A stretch of 5,890 nucleotides of DNA from the NCBI GenBank assembly GCA_016293365.1, contig JAEDEK010000117.1:1-5890 (forward strand), given 5' to 3'. This DNA comes from Bulleidia sp. Its GTDB lineage: Bacteria > Bacillota_I > Bacilli_A > Erysipelotrichales > Erysipelotrichaceae. Position 1 is the stretch's first letter; every line of letters begins with the position of its first letter. A program made the translations under genes and the position numbers. Shown here one piece after another: positions 5,865-5,890 of this stretch. Below the pieces are notes generated by a model, which saw only the letters and a list, made by a program, of their open reading frames with translations, did not search any database and had not been told where the DNA came from.

Positions 5865-5890
5865 CTGATTTCCTCCAGCAGTGTTTCATA
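5861..5890 (-). CDS. tsaE: C-terminal end of upstream gene, probably tsaE
   Basis: Only the last nine codons and the stop are in the window: the frame reads YETLLEEIR then TGA (5863-5861), overlapping the tsaB start by four bases. The gene is assigned as tsaE, the ATPase of t6A synthesis, because tsaE stands directly before tsaB in many Bacillota and its C-terminus commonly carries a similar YE-x-L-x-EE helix. The P-loop and other diagnostic parts lie outside the window, so the identity rests on context and a very short match. Confidence 0.55.
   Translation of the reverse strand, partial: YETLLEEIR
5872..5876 (-). promoter_or_regulatory. Shine-Dalgarno site of tsaB
   Basis: GGAGG on the minus strand, seven bases before ATG 5864 and inside the last codons of the upstream gene. 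It supports this start and the four-base overlap. Confidence 0.75.

Overview
The window is a compact housekeeping region in which every gene reads on the minus strand, so transcription runs from position 5890 towards position 1. Gene content, strong AGGAGG-type Shine-Dalgarno sites and moderate GC (mid-40s per cent by eye) suggest a member of the Bacillota. I cannot fix the genus. The layout recalls the Bacillus subtilis tsaE-tsaB-rimI-tsaD region, which also has the ABC-F gene ydiF and rex close by. Here an asparaginyl-tRNA synthetase gene lies between rex and the ABC-F gene.

In transcription order the window holds: the last nine codons of a gene that is probably tsaE (5890-5861); tsaB (5864-5265); rimI (5268-4819); tsaD (4822-3806); a 68-nt gap with a possible Rex operator and promoter; the redox-sensing repressor rex (3737-3114); a 25-nt gap with the asnS ribosome binding site; asnS (3088-1691); a 61-nt gap with a strong hairpin and U-run; and an ABC-F ATPase gene (1629 to beyond position 1) cut by the window edge after both nucleotide-binding domains. 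No stretch over 300 bases lacks a gene, and I saw no RNA gene, mobile element or CRISPR array.

The first four genes are joined by three successive ATGA overlaps, which points to one translationally coupled operon. TsaB, TsaD and TsaE make the N6-threonylcarbamoyladenosine (t6A) modification of tRNAs that read ANN codons, and RimI is a GNAT-type N-terminal acetyltransferase. Rex represses fermentation and anaerobic-metabolism genes according to the NADH/NAD+ ratio, and AsnS charges tRNA-Asn, itself a t6A-bearing tRNA. The ABC-F protein is expected to act on ribosomes.

I did not find a clearly new biological system. The best leads are regulatory. One is a terminator-like hairpin whose U-run ends one base before the ABC-F Shine-Dalgarno site, suggesting attenuation. 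The other is a partial Rex-type operator just upstream of rex, suggesting autoregulation.
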